From Paenibacillus rigui (lineage in GTDB: Bacteria > Bacillota > Bacilli > Paenibacillales > NBRC-103111): a stretch of 64,000 nucleotides of DNA. Position 1 is the stretch's first letter, and each line of letters opens with the position of its first letter. This document shows positions 34,601 to 41,499 of the stretch, piece after piece. The stretch is taken from assembly GCF_002234615.1 (NCBI RefSeq), contig NZ_NMQW01000017.1, positions 456,931-520,930 of the forward strand, read 5' to 3'. Under the pieces are notes generated by a model. The model was given only the letters and a program-made list of their open reading frames with translations. It searched no databases and was not told the DNA's origin. The position numbers were made by a program, and so were the translations under genes.

Positions 34601-36576
34601 CGTTCCTCACTGCCAACGGCATAAGTCACCACTGCCTCTGCCCTGCGTTCCTTCGCTCCGGCTACGGTTACCTCCAGCTGGCTGCCCAGCTGAATATGCT
34701 GTCGGGCAGCCATCGGAGCCTGCCAGGTAACCTTCTCAATCGGCTTGCCTGTCGGAGGTACATTGGAGCATCCGCTCGGGCAGGCTGTAAACACGCCGGA
34801 CCGGAAGGTGCCCTCCTCCGTCGTTTGTGCGGTATAGACTGAAGCAAAACCGACGGTCATTCCATCCCGGCTCAAGCCCGCAGTCATCCCATCCGTTGAC
34901 GGATTTGTGACAAGGACAGTAACTGCGCCTGCTGCCAGCAAATCGAGCCAGCGAACCTCGGTGAAATGCCCGCCGTACCCGGCGGCACCGGAGTCGTACG
35001 CATTGGCGATCAGCTTGCGCCCGTCGCCGCTTATGCGCGGACTGCTGTATTTCAGCGAGCCCGTGCCTTCCAGCACCCGCTTGCTCTTGCCAACTCCGGC
35101 TGCCTCGCGGTCCCACACATAAATGCTGCCGCTCAGGCCATAAGCGACATACCGTCCATCATCGCTGACGCTATGTCCCCAGGCCCCCTCCGCGATCAGC
35201 TCCGTGGCGCCGCCCGCAGCCAAATCAGCGACATACACCTTGTTATAGAGGCACCCTTCGTTGCACCCAGTGTAGAAGGCGACGTATCGGCCGCTGCCCG
35301 AAACGATCGGCTCATGCATCCCCTCCGAACGGATGTCGTCCGGTATTGCAATCCGCGAGAAGGACTTCGTGCTGCGTTGATACACGAAAAAGTCATTGCT
35401 CCCATCCTCATCACCCGGGATCAGCCGGTTCGCACTTGTTTCAAAAACGATGGTTTCCCCATCCCGGCTTACCGAAGGGCTGTGCGCATCGGCATCCAAT
35501 GGGGCGATCGAATGCGCTCCCGCCCCCGGCTCCCTCACCATCACCTCGTAAGCCAGATCGGCGACATTGGCCAAGAAGACGATCACACTGCCGTCCTCGT
35601 TCAGCATCGGCTCCAGAGGACTCGATACGCCAAATGGCAGCGGCACCGACTCCATAGCACCGTCCCCAAGGCTGCGGACATACAGCGCGCCGGTATCGCT
35701 TCCCGCTCCCGGCACGAGATTCGTCGCAGCGGATACAAAGGCCGCTTTGCGCCCATCCCCGCTTAACGCCAGATCCCTCGCGTCCCCGTTTCCAGGGGTT
35801 CCCGATGTGGAGCTGTTCAAATACTGCTGGCTGGGGTGCGGCGTCCCCGCATAGAAGCCAAGGGGATACGCCGACGCGTTCCCGGCTTCGTCCAACGCGT
35901 ACACCTCATACTCCAGCTTGCTTTGCGCAGGAATCCCGGTATCCGTATACCGCGTATCCACCGTTTCGGCAAGCGGTACGCCGTTGCGAAGGACACGGTA
36001 TTTGACCGGGGCTCCGCCCGACACCCCCGGCTCCCAGGCCAGCACAATTTGATCCGTGCCGACCGTCGTCCAAGCACCGTTGCGCGGCGCCTCCGGCGGT
36101 GTGGTGATGAGGCGCACCTGCACGGGCTCCGATTCGGCTCCAGCGCTTCCTCCCTGCACATAGACCGCGGTGAAGCGATACACGCCGTCCCCCTTCAGCT
36201 GGGCTGTAAATTGAAACAACCCTGATGCTTCCACGGTAGACTTGCCGATGTACTCTTTCGCCGCGTCGTCCTTCACCATCCAGAACCCGACCTCGGCACC
36301 GGGCTCCGCCTTCCCCTTCAACAGCAGCGTAGGCGTATTGACCGCCTTCGGCAGTGTATCCAGGACCGGTGCATCCGCCGCTGCTCCGTAAACGCTCCGG
36401 TAAACGGATTGCGTCACTGCATCGCCTGCAGCTGTGCTGAATAGCAATGGAGCTGCCGTACGGAACGATCCATTCGCTTCCGCGTACCCCGGAAACATGG
36501 ATGTGACCAGCATGGAGCAAACCAAGGCGGCGCTCAGCAAGGCTTTGCCTGAACGCTTCAGCTTACCCTTCTTCAT
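28624..36576 (-). CDS. Giant secreted SLH-domain surface protein with beta-propeller and Ig/Fn3 modules
   Basis: About 2650 residues. The start ATG 36576 follows GGAGGAGGGTAAGA and gives a Sec signal peptide (KKGKLKR, then a hydrophobic core to about residue 35). Next come a Big/Fn3-like region, then a TolB/PD40-like beta-propeller (repeats such as LALSGDGRKAAFVS and VSRDGETIVFETS, about 240-610). These are followed by carboxypeptidase-regulatory-like and Ig-like modules, a long central region with a hydrophobic stretch (LTAMNLVAIGIGFLAGAGVA), and an Asp/Pro linker. A YDPSGYVYEAVASNRLEG module, Fn3 modules and three C-terminal SLH domains (about 2470-2650) complete it. SLH domains bind pyruvylated secondary cell-wall polymer, so the protein is anchored on the cell surface. 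Ligand and function are unknown. It is monocistronic. Confidence 0.9.
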   Translation of the reverse strand: MKKGKLKRSGKALLSAALVCSMLVTSMFPGYAEANGSFRTAAPLLFSTAAGDAVTQSVYRSVYGAAADAPVLDTLPKAVNTPTLLLKGKAEPGAEVGFWMVKDDAAKEYIGKSTVEASGLFQFTAQLKGDGVYRFTAVYVQGGSAGAESEPVQVRLITTPPEAPRNGAWTTVGTDQIVLAWEPGVSGGAPVKYRVLRNGVPLAETVDTRYTDTGIPAQSKLEYEVYALDEAGNASAYPLGFYAGTPHPSQQYLNSSTSGTPGNGDARDLALSGDGRKAAFVSAATNLVPGAGSDTGALYVRSLGDGAMESVPLPFGVSSPLEPMLNEDGSVIVFLANVADLAYEVMVREPGAGAHSIAPLDADAHSPSVSRDGETIVFETSANRLIPGDEDGSNDFFVYQRSTKSFSRIAIPDDIRSEGMHEPIVSGSGRYVAFYTGCNEGCLYNKVYVADLAAGGATELIAEGAWGHSVSDDGRYVAYGLSGSIYVWDREAAGVGKSKRVLEGTGSLKYSSPRISGDGRKLIANAYDSGAAGYGGHFTEVRWLDLLAAGAVTVLVTNPSTDGMTAGLSRDGMTVGFASVYTAQTTEEGTFRSGVFTACPSGCSNVPPTGKPIEKVTWQAPMAARQHIQLGSQLEVTVAGAKERRAEAVVTYAVGSEERIAEVALTEKTPGLYTGVFPLTTGITEIRSLLGRVADSDGSMVSKPAEGLPAPVSAAVDIQIDDLSNAEIRAALNGSRLVGWSASKKTGGQSAYNGQQPLRLALPDAPDYRLTLLSADGAVLAETVSVSAAKGELVTRGMTPQIPAYVLVKVVEADQSPKAYIPVTAGDAADPQSVATGLTNVKGEVKLRGGYIGGKASVKVQLPRPYAAVEPAEVLLEGALTPFTVPAVIHYGTVTGQVTDAQDQPVSKALVRIRQAGHVAEGTTDAHGMYRISVPEGDAIAVSYSLDSRNLRTREELAVQVKGSGEQQLNLRVYPESKVTLAVDLYTRAIGSSWKQEDLTSSLNNLYTFRLYKGDGKEASATYLSNGFVTSGVEGETFKLCVSDRYQSMGSDCQSVTIDNSYYGKAELRLQEKAVVTGKLQVDPAIPLNSFYVVFYKMNADGTVGQATASYVLNPGLFRISFPESGKYTALFGANGAVRGLRAVKSFTVFDGEVTELGSIELAENAWFSGLNGNTLEALDGPAAQGSRITMRGTYMNGLSTGTAFSPSLILRSPAGTSIIKDSIAIVNGPKLKEIVELSGSGYEVLLDEAIHGESGGTIQYQLQVDEVKSAAIPVDFAVKFKKEELGEFVEEPLAAAWIGTTLISLDAPATTARNTFTVSGRTVPGSQVTVYDGTVAVGETAASAGGYWSQTITLTDDQAQGTTHALTARAAKGQNEWLSSQAFVRYDSSAPQPLHLTMFMSGHRVEADLTDGVVRKPISIRPFDPITFSVEFQAPEKVYNVQLHLAEEEIPLTLNPMTKRWEGLKSTYQKNLGPISISYKVIPTDAQVPATEEEMLQQLPPLARQLHREVLDDGEQPLAGTAGGAGSSGRTYVNTVVITSQDAADERAEVRYYYAPVPSGYKPGAPPSHGPEVYDVKFQANPSLGTMHVSAVMPVEQAQSLLRGIHPQLGALTSESLFIEIGTDIKYEIKTPGTPSKLGLAGVIYSGYEYQQKMNRLNDFADQLDGAGCMSANAIRSYNDKLSELNERLFANLFLKYVMQLTAMNLVAIGIGFLAGAGVALSSFAINYALNSAWEDDFEALQSQFAAQQADPECKDDEDKPDRPIPPDDPNDPDDPGRREIVDPKWLYDPSGYVYEAVASNRLEGVQATVGTIDPADGQWKRWDADTYGQTNPLVTDREGKYGWDVPEGYWQVRYEKDGYEPAHSEVLQVLPPHFDVNVGMISNQPPTVAAVLPDLKEQGVRVLFDKYLQADSVLPELVTVVKPGIGGEPESEEMLPVEIVPVDPQMSPSGVKLAKQFMVKASWVPGQSYRMAIDSMVLSYAGIPMKQSFAADVAFKQPDSVMEAVYADNTLYTIPGVGALAVHWTERDDVRFDHVKVEWQEAETGAVVSIADVVKGTGFSTLSGAKSNTRYTARLMTVDLDGRASSGVAVSGATLAEIQPPGNEPPGPVTAAAVVQELGGLTVTWKDAADPDLRGVRVSLKEPQEADFGPASERYRGEQRFRYDGLTLPGTYEVKLEAVDLAGRSSEAVIVKATFDPSGEDRPPGPVTGAALTIQATDLIVTWKDPSETDLRGVRLSLKPPGETEFGAVVEKAAGEQQHRYEGLTVPGVYEVMLQAVDQKGHVSEPVTVSGVKEATGRGGKGSRGGSGGGTGEAPVPAPAPELPANEAVIQAADGRIEHSVFDGLLRLGIHDGTVPVGQDIRIRRLPQASIRLPEDYRAVSEEMTLSAASQPGGALQLTLRYAPEQLQGTDPRKLGIYRKDPAAPAGWRYVGGTIRQTGHEIAGTLEQWGSYAVLVYDPRFDDLAGHWSRSEVEVLLSRHLADGVDASRFAPDSPITRAQMTKLLLELLRQAGKLPEQRGEAPSFRDVQADQWFAPYIQEAAARGLVQGDGDTFRPEAPVTRQELAVMLHRLFGEHAPMAEAGTLAPFKDAAQLADWSREAVEHMVAESLIGGVTESELRPNDTATRAQAAVILVRLLERWGLLLAKE

Positions 36577-36689
36577 CTTCTTACCCTCCTCCAAATGTCC
36601 AAAGCGGGACGGCCTCTCATAAAACGATACAATACGTATCATCGCAAGCGTACGCCTGCCCCAAGCCCTCCCGTTTGGCTACATTGCCC

Positions 36690-36718
36690 ATTATAGTGCA
36701 GTCGCTGAAGGGTGTAAA
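36690..36718 (-). promoter_or_regulatory. Strong promoter of the SLH protein gene
   Basis: On the minus strand TTTACA (36713-36718) and TATAAT (36690-36695) with a 17-bp spacer, giving a leader of about 105 bases. GATAC/GTATC arms at 36626-36640 lie inside that leader and may be a regulatory dyad. Confidence 0.7.
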
Positions 36719-36912
36719 TTACCAACGAATCACAACTTTGATCATTTTTTCCCAAACCTGTCGGGAAGTTTTTCCCGGCTTTTTCCCGTTGCTGTCAGGA
36801 TCGTACAGACAGCTCTCCGCTGGAAGTAGAGATAAACGGCTTTGCCGTTTACAGGATGGCATACCTCCGTCAAGGTAGAAATGTAGACGAAATATAAGAA
36901 GCTTATACTCTA

Positions 36913-36970
36913 TTGAGAAAACCTCGATCGAAGCCTTGCGAAGATGCGCGACCGCGTTCTATGGTTGGTT
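36913..36970 (+). repeat. Dispersed intergenic repeat, copy 1 (KPCEDxRPRS type)
   Basis: The stretch shares the core CGAAGCCTTGCGAAGATG plus GCGACCGCGTTC with the copies at 41343 and 42432. Read from TTG 36913 it encodes KPRSKPCEDARPRS, in the same frame as the other copies. It lies in the 36577-37049 gap between the SLH gene and xylA. The rest of the gap holds the SLH promoter and the xylA terminator. Confidence 0.6.
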
Positions 36971-36975
36971 GTGGT

Positions 36976-37034
36976 AAAAAAAATGGCCTGCAAGCAGCCA
37001 TCATAGGTGAACCCTATCGGCTGCTGCAGACCAT
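36976..37034 (-). terminator. Terminator of xylA
   Basis: On the minus strand ATGGTCTGCAGCAGCC pairs with GGCTGCTTGCAGGCCAT (one bulge), with an inner ATAGG/CCTAT stem, followed by eight T. Confidence 0.85.
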
Positions 37035-37049
37035 GCTTGAAATAAAAAA

Positions 37050-38366
37050 TTAAACGTTGATGATGTATTGGTTCAAGATGTTTTTGATCAGCTCGGTGCG
37101 ACCGGATTTGTTCACGATCGGGTTATTTTGCAGCGCATAGGCTTCCAGGCTGTGGAAGTTCGCTTTCCCTGCAACGATATCGGCACCGATGCCGGATTTG
37201 AATGAAGCGTAGCGGTCGTCGATGACATTCGTCAATACACGATCCTCCAGCAGCTTCGCAGCTACCTGCAGGCCTCTTGCAAAGGAATCCATACCCGCGA
37301 TGTGCGCATATACGACATCGATCGGATCGAAGGAGGAACGGCGAACCTTCGCATCGAAATTCACGCCGCCGCGGCCGATTCCGCCTTCATTTTGCAGGAT
37401 TTCATACATCGCGAGCGTCGTGGAGTACAGGTCTGTCGGGAATTCGTCCGTATCCCAGCCCAGAAGGTAATCGCCTTGGTTCGCATCGATGGAGCCGAGA
37501 GCGCCGTTAATGCGGGCCACATGCAGCTCGTGCTCGAAGGTGTGACCTGCCAGCGTCGCATGGTTCGCTTCCACGTTCATTTTGAAATGCTTCATCAAAT
37601 CGTATTTTTGCAGGAACGACAAGGAAGTCGCCACATCGAAATCGTACTGGTGCTTGGAAGGCTCTTTCGGCTTTGGCTCGATCAGGAACTGTGCGTCGAA
37701 GCCGATTTCTTTGGCATAATCGACAGCCATGTGAAGGAAGCGCGCCAGGTTGTCAAGCTCAAGACCCATATCCGTATTCAGCAGTGTTTCATAGCCTTCG
37801 CGTCCGCCCCAGAACACATAGTTTTCTGCGCCGAGCTCTTTACCATGCTCCAACGCTTTCTTCACTTGTGCAGCCGCATACGCGAATACATCCGCATTGC
37901 TCGTTGTTGCCGCGCCGTGTACGAAGCGAGGGTTGGAGAACATGTTAGCCGTGTTCCACAGCAGCTTCTTGCCTGTTGCTTTCATATTATCTTTAATCAA
38001 GGAAACGATGACGTCGAGATTTTGGTTGGTTTCTTGCAGTGTGCTGCCTTCAGGAGCAATATCCCGGTCGTGGAACGCGAAGTAATCGACATCCAGAATG
38101 TTCAAAAGCTCAAAGCAAGCTTCCACACGCGCTTTGGCCAAATCCATACCGCTGTATTGATCCCAGCCGCGAATCGCCGTGCCCGCACCGAACGGATCCG
38201 TACCGTTTGCCGTGAAGGAATGCCAGTAAGCTACAGCAAAGCGCAGGTGCTCTCTCATCGTTTTGCCCAGCACGACTTGATCCGGGTTGTAAAATTTAAA
38301 TGCCAACGGGTTCGTAGATTGCTTTCCTTCGAATTTCACTTTGTCCAAATTACCAAAATAACTCAT
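37050..38366 (-). CDS. xylA: Xylose isomerase
   Basis: A 438-residue enzyme of the usual class II length that interconverts D-xylose and D-xylulose in the cytoplasm. The catalytic pair H99 and D102 lies in [12 protein letters not shown], and the metal-site segment [16 protein letters not shown] is intact. The ATG 38366 follows GGAGGGACGATCG; the longer frame to 38438 is not supported. It is divergent from xylR and has its own promoter, operator and cre-like site. No xylB kinase gene is adjacent, which is unusual for Bacillus-type xyl loci. Confidence 0.97.
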   Translation of the reverse strand: MSYFGNLDKVKFEGKQSTNPLAFKFYNPDQVVLGKTMREHLRFAVAYWHSFTANGTDPFGAGTAIRGWDQYSGMDLAKARVEACFELLNILDVDYFAFHDRDIAPEGSTLQETNQNLDVIVSLIKDNMKATGKKLLWNTANMFSNPRFVHGAATTSNADVFAYAAAQVKKALEHGKELGAENYVFWGGREGYETLLNTDMGLELDNLARFLHMAVDYAKEIGFDAQFLIEPKPKEPSKHQYDFDVATSLSFLQKYDLMKHFKMNVEANHATLAGHTFEHELHVARINGALGSIDANQGDYLLGWDTDEFPTDLYSTTLAMYEILQNEGGIGRGGVNFDAKVRRSSFDPIDVVYAHIAGMDSFARGLQVAAKLLEDRVLTNVIDDRYASFKSGIGADIVAGKANFHSLEAYALQNNPIVNKSGRTELIKNILNQYIINV

Positions 38367-38445
38367 CGATCGTCCCTCCGGAATGTGAATTGAAATTAGG
38401 AATACATGAATAAATGATGGCGGCATTGCGAAAAGCAAGCCGATT

Positions 38446-38459
38446 CAGTAACGCTTTCA
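38446..38459 (-). promoter_or_regulatory. Candidate cre site at the xylA transcription start
   Basis: On the minus strand TGAAAGCGTTACTG matches the cre core TGNAANCGNT and differs only in the last two bases. It covers about -1 to +13 of xylA, a position where CcpA binding represses. Confidence 0.45.
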
Positions 38460-38464
38460 TCCCT

Positions 38465-38493
38465 ATCATACCACCAGTCGCAAAGTTTGTAAA
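38465..38493 (-). promoter_or_regulatory. Promoter of xylA
   Basis: On the minus strand TTTACA (38488-38493) and TATGAT (38465-38470) with a 17-bp spacer. Confidence 0.75.
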
Positions 38494-38509
38494 TTGATTA
38501 AACAAACTT
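38483..38509. promoter_or_regulatory. XylR operator
   Basis: AAGTTTGT and ACAAACTT arms around an 11-base AT-rich spacer, close to the Bacillus xyl operator (AGTTTGTT..CAACAAACT). It overlaps the xylA -35 box, so bound XylR would block transcription. Confidence 0.8.
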
Positions 38510-38583
38510 AGTTCGTGCATTCGTTTCGGGTTAATGTTAAAATCGGGCTATACCTTTTTATCGGAACCATATTGGGGGCAGCC

Positions 38584-39771
38584 ATGAAACCTACCGGCGA
38601 TTTAAGCTTAGTCAAAAAAATTAACAAATCTCTTGTGCTTGATTACATTCGAACCCAATCCCCGATCTCCAGAGCAAAAATTGCCGAAATATCGGGTCTG
38701 ACGAAGGCAACGGTTTCAAGCCTTGTCAATGAATTGATTGAGAGCCATTTGACCTACGAAATCGGGGTCGGACAATCCAGCGGCGGCCGCAAGCCGATGA
38801 TGCTGCTTTTTAACGGCACGGCCGGGTATGCGGTCGGTATCGACCTGGGTGTCCATTATATTTACGCTGCGTTGACGGACTTGAACGGCACGATCGTTGA
38901 GGAATACCGTATGTCGCACCGCAATGAATCCGTGGAGCAGGTTTTTGCCAAATTAATGGAATGTATCCGGGAGCTTATCTCGCGTGCACCGGAGAGCACC
39001 TATGGGATCGTCGGCATCGGCATCGGCATTCCCGGCATCAGTGATGAGCAGGGGAATGTGCTGTTCGCACCTAATCTCGGCTGGGAGCACGTGCCGCTGC
39101 AGGCTATGCTGGAGAAGGAATTCGATATTCCCGTCATCATCGATAACGAAGCTAATACCGGGGCCGTCGGAGAAAAGCAGTTCGGCGTCGGCAAGTCCGC
39201 CTCGCATCTTGTCTATATCAGTATCGGGATGGGAATCGGGACAGGCATCATCATCAATAATGAGCTGTACCGCGGGACAACCGGCTTCTCAGGCGAGCTC
39301 GGGCATATGTCCATCCAGTTCGACGGGCCGAAATGCCCTTGCGGTAACCGCGGGTGCTGGGAGCTGTATGCCTCCGAGCATGCGCTGCTCGATCGGGCGC
39401 GAACGGAGCTGGGGATTGCACAAGTCACCGTCGAGGATTTACTGAAGCTGGCGGAGGAAGGGCATCCGGCCGCTATCGGGCTGTTTGAACGGCTTGCGGA
39501 CTATTTGAGCGTCGGCATCGTCAGCATCATCAACGGTCTCAACCCGGATCTTATCCTGATCGGGGGACGGCTGGCGGAGGCGCAGAAATGGCTGCGCGAG
39601 CCTATACTGAAAGCGTTGGAGCAGCGTTCGCTCCCCTACCCGAGGGAACAGCTTAACGTCCAGTTCTCGGAGCTGGGCATTCGCGCGACTGTGCTGGGAG
39701 CTTGCTCCTTTGTCATCACGAATTTCTTCGCTTCGACCAAGGTCCAATTGGATTGGAACCGGTACGTATAG
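38584..39771 (+). CDS. xylR: ROK family xylose-responsive repressor
   Basis: A 395-residue repressor. An N-terminal winged helix-turn-helix (SRAKIAEISGLTKATVSSLVNELI, about residues 29-52) is followed by a ROK sugar-binding domain (VGIDLGVHYIYAAL; GIGTGIIINNELYRG). The zinc motif is CPCGNRGCWE. The ATG 38584 has GGGGG upstream; the longer frame from 38515 would overlap the promoter region. The gene is divergent from xylA and separated by the operator, as in Bacillus. Xylose binding should release the repressor. Confidence 0.92.
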   Translation: MKPTGDLSLVKKINKSLVLDYIRTQSPISRAKIAEISGLTKATVSSLVNELIESHLTYEIGVGQSSGGRKPMMLLFNGTAGYAVGIDLGVHYIYAALTDLNGTIVEEYRMSHRNESVEQVFAKLMECIRELISRAPESTYGIVGIGIGIPGISDEQGNVLFAPNLGWEHVPLQAMLEKEFDIPVIIDNEANTGAVGEKQFGVGKSASHLVYISIGMGIGTGIIINNELYRGTTGFSGELGHMSIQFDGPKCPCGNRGCWELYASEHALLDRARTELGIAQVTVEDLLKLAEEGHPAAIGLFERLADYLSVGIVSIINGLNPDLILIGGRLAEAQKWLREPILKALEQRSLPYPREQLNVQFSELGIRATVLGACSFVITNFFASTKVQLDWNRYV

Positions 39772-39782
39772 CGTATCGTTGC

Positions 39783-39835
39783 AAAAAAAGCACGTCTGAC
39801 CCTGTACCCCCAGTACGGTCGGACGTGCTTTTTTT
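39783..39835 (+). terminator. Terminator of xylR
   Basis: A near-perfect stem AAAAAAGCACGTCTGACC / GGTCGGACGTGCTTTTTT with an inner GTAC/GTAC pair. It is symmetrical enough to act on both strands. Confidence 0.9.
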
Positions 39836-39996
39836 CTCTGTGAACGGCCGCAAGTATGACGCTTGATGGCGTGTTCGGCAAAAGAACGGTCAGGGCGGGA
39901 TGTCAAAAGCGCCGCCAATCCGATCAACGAAACAACCAAAGACAAGGCCGTGGCTCTGACATTGCGGCTGAGCCATACCATTCCCTTCTTAATTTC

Positions 39997-40010
39997 ATAC
40001 CGATTGGTAT
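39997..40010. promoter_or_regulatory. TetR-type dyad upstream of the MFS gene
   Basis: ATACC and GGTAT arms around GATT. A related half site (TTTGGTAT) recurs at 40104-40111. No TetR gene is present nearby. The 39836-40137 gap contains no supported gene. Confidence 0.3.
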
Positions 40011-40035
40011 ATTAAATTCCGGATAAAAACATCCA

Positions 40036-40058
40036 AATGTCAAATAAATATTGACATT
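40036..40058. promoter_or_regulatory. Inverted repeat overlapping the MFS promoter
   Basis: AATGTCAA (40036-40043) and TTGACATT (40051-40058) are perfect 8-bp arms around 7 bases. The right arm includes the -35 box, so a bound repressor would block transcription. Confidence 0.5.
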
Positions 40059-40079
40059 AATCCTGTATCATATTAGGAT
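40051..40079 (+). promoter_or_regulatory. Promoter of the MFS transporter gene
   Basis: TTGACA (40051-40056) and TAGGAT (40074-40079) with a 17-bp spacer. Confidence 0.6.
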
Positions 40080-40137
40080 TTGAGTCAAACATATTATGTA
40101 CTGTTTGGTATATAACTAAAAGGAGTCTGACCAAGAT

Positions 40138-41346
40138 ATGTACGCTTCTGCACACAAGCAAGCCCAGCCCGACACGAACTCTGCTCTCCCCCGCTATTGG
40201 CCTTTTCTTTTTGCTGCCGCTAGCGGTACGGCCGTGGCCAATATTTATTATGCCCAGCCCTTACTGGATGCTATGTCCAAAGATCTGGAGATCCCTCTTG
40301 CCTCAATCGGAGGCATCATCACCGTAACCCAGCTGTTTTACGCGTTGGGGTTAGCGCTATTGGTGCCTCTCGGAGATTTGGTTAACCGGCGCAAGCTCGT
40401 CATCTCCCAAATGCTGCTGTCCGCCGCCGCGTTGGCAGCCGCAAGCGCTGCACCGGGCCGCATGATGCTGCTCGCAAGTATGGCGGCCGTGGGACTGCTT
40501 GCAGTCATCACCCAAACCTTGGTCGCCTTCGCTTCGACCTTGGCAGCACCCGGCGAAAGAGGCCGCGTCGTCGGCATGGTCACCGGGGGGATTGTGATCG
40601 GGATTCTTCTTGCAAGAACCTTTGCAGGTATGGTATCCGATTTGGGCGGCTGGCGGGCTGTCTACGGGGCCTCCGCCGGTTTAACGCTCCTCATGGCATG
40701 GCTGCTATCCCGCATACTGCCAAGCAATGACGCAGAAAGAACTTCACTATCGTACAAACAGCTGGTCCTCTCCCTGTTTCAATTGTATGCAGAGGAACGG
40801 GTGCTTCGGGTACGCGGCGTACTTGCCCTACTGATCTTCACTGCCTTCAGCACGCTGTGGACCCCGCTCGTCCTGCCGTTAAGCGGACCTGCTTATGCTC
40901 TATCCAAGACACAGATCGGGCTGTTCGGACTGTTCGGTGCTGCAGGGGCATGGGCCGCAGTCAGAGCAGGCGCTCTGGCTGACAGGGGCAAGGGCCAGCA
41001 AACCACTGGGCTTGCCTTAGCGCTGCTCACTGTTTCATGGCTGCCGATCCGTCTCATCGATCATTCCTTAGCCGCTTTGGCTATTGGCATTGTGCTGCTC
41101 GATCTTGCCGTTCAAGCCGTGCATGTAACGAACCAGAGCCTGCTCTTTGCGGTGAAGCCCGAAGCTCGCAGCCGTCTTACCGGCGGCTATATGATTTTTT
41201 ATTCCATCGGCAGTGCTGCAGGCTCCCTGGCCTCCACCTTCCTGTATGCCCGCTACGGCTGGCAAGCCGTCTGCATGCTGGGCGCAGCCGTCAGCGCCTT
41301 GGCCTTCGGGTACTGGCTTGTAAACCGGCGTGTGCCTGAAGCATGA
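40138..41346 (+). CDS. MFS transporter (YnfM/YgaY-like exporter)
   Basis: A 402-residue major facilitator with about twelve membrane helices. The early segment TAVANIYYAQPLLDAM and the loop-2 motif GDLVNRRKLV identify the group often annotated as drug or metabolite exporters. AAAAGGAG precedes the ATG. Its TGA overlaps the ATG of the repeat-encoded peptide at 41343. Cargo is unknown. The promoter dyads suggest inducible expression. Confidence 0.9.
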   Translation: MYASAHKQAQPDTNSALPRYWPFLFAAASGTAVANIYYAQPLLDAMSKDLEIPLASIGGIITVTQLFYALGLALLVPLGDLVNRRKLVISQMLLSAAALAAASAAPGRMMLLASMAAVGLLAVITQTLVAFASTLAAPGERGRVVGMVTGGIVIGILLARTFAGMVSDLGGWRAVYGASAGLTLLMAWLLSRILPSNDAERTSLSYKQLVLSLFQLYAEERVLRVRGVLALLIFTAFSTLWTPLVLPLSGPAYALSKTQIGLFGLFGAAGAWAAVRAGALADRGKGQQTTGLALALLTVSWLPIRLIDHSLAALAIGIVLLDLAVQAVHVTNQSLLFAVKPEARSRLTGGYMIFYSIGSAAGSLASTFLYARYGWQAVCMLGAAVSALAFGYWLVNRRVPEA

Positions 41347-41447
41347 AAAAACCTTTACCGAAGCCTTGCGAAGATGAGCGACCGCGTTCAGCGGCAGGTT
41401 TTATCGCCAATAAAAATTTTGCTTTCCGCTTCATTCGGAAGCTTTAA
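41343..41447 (+). repeat. Dispersed intergenic repeat, copy 2, encoding a 34-residue peptide
   Basis: This copy encodes an uninterrupted 34-codon frame beginning MKKPLPKPCEDERPRSAAGF. Its ATG overlaps the stop codon of the MFS gene (ATGA), so it could be translated by coupling. The similarity to copy 3 at 42432 extends past the core to about 41460. It may be a mobile palindromic sequence, a structured RNA or a micro-ORF. At DNA level the ends form AAAACC/GGTTTT. Confidence 0.55.
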
Positions 41448-41458
41448 ATTCTTATGTG

Positions 41459-41489
41459 TAAAAAAACCGTATCCCTTGGAGGAATACGG
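41459..41489 (-). terminator. Terminator of the NmrA-like gene
   Basis: On the minus strand CCGTAT pairs with ATACGG, followed by seven T. Confidence 0.8.
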
Positions 41490-41499
41490 CAAAACCAAA

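Noticed and set aside
36913..37053. Full 46-codon reading of repeat copy 1 as a gene
   Set aside because: Beyond the shared core the frame runs through the xylA terminator and its stop region, so only the repeat core is credible.
37302..38393. 363-codon plus-strand open frame opposite xylA
   Set aside because: It is a mirror frame of xylose isomerase with no independent start signal.
39862..39981. Minus-strand open frame starting MVWLSRNVRATALSLVVSLIGL, with a hydrophobic stretch
   Set aside because: The frame runs through the xylR terminator and into xylR antisense, and the purine-rich run before its ATG is too close to act as a ribosome binding site. The next ATG (39976) gives only about 28 codons. 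It could be a decayed gene but there is no recognisable family.
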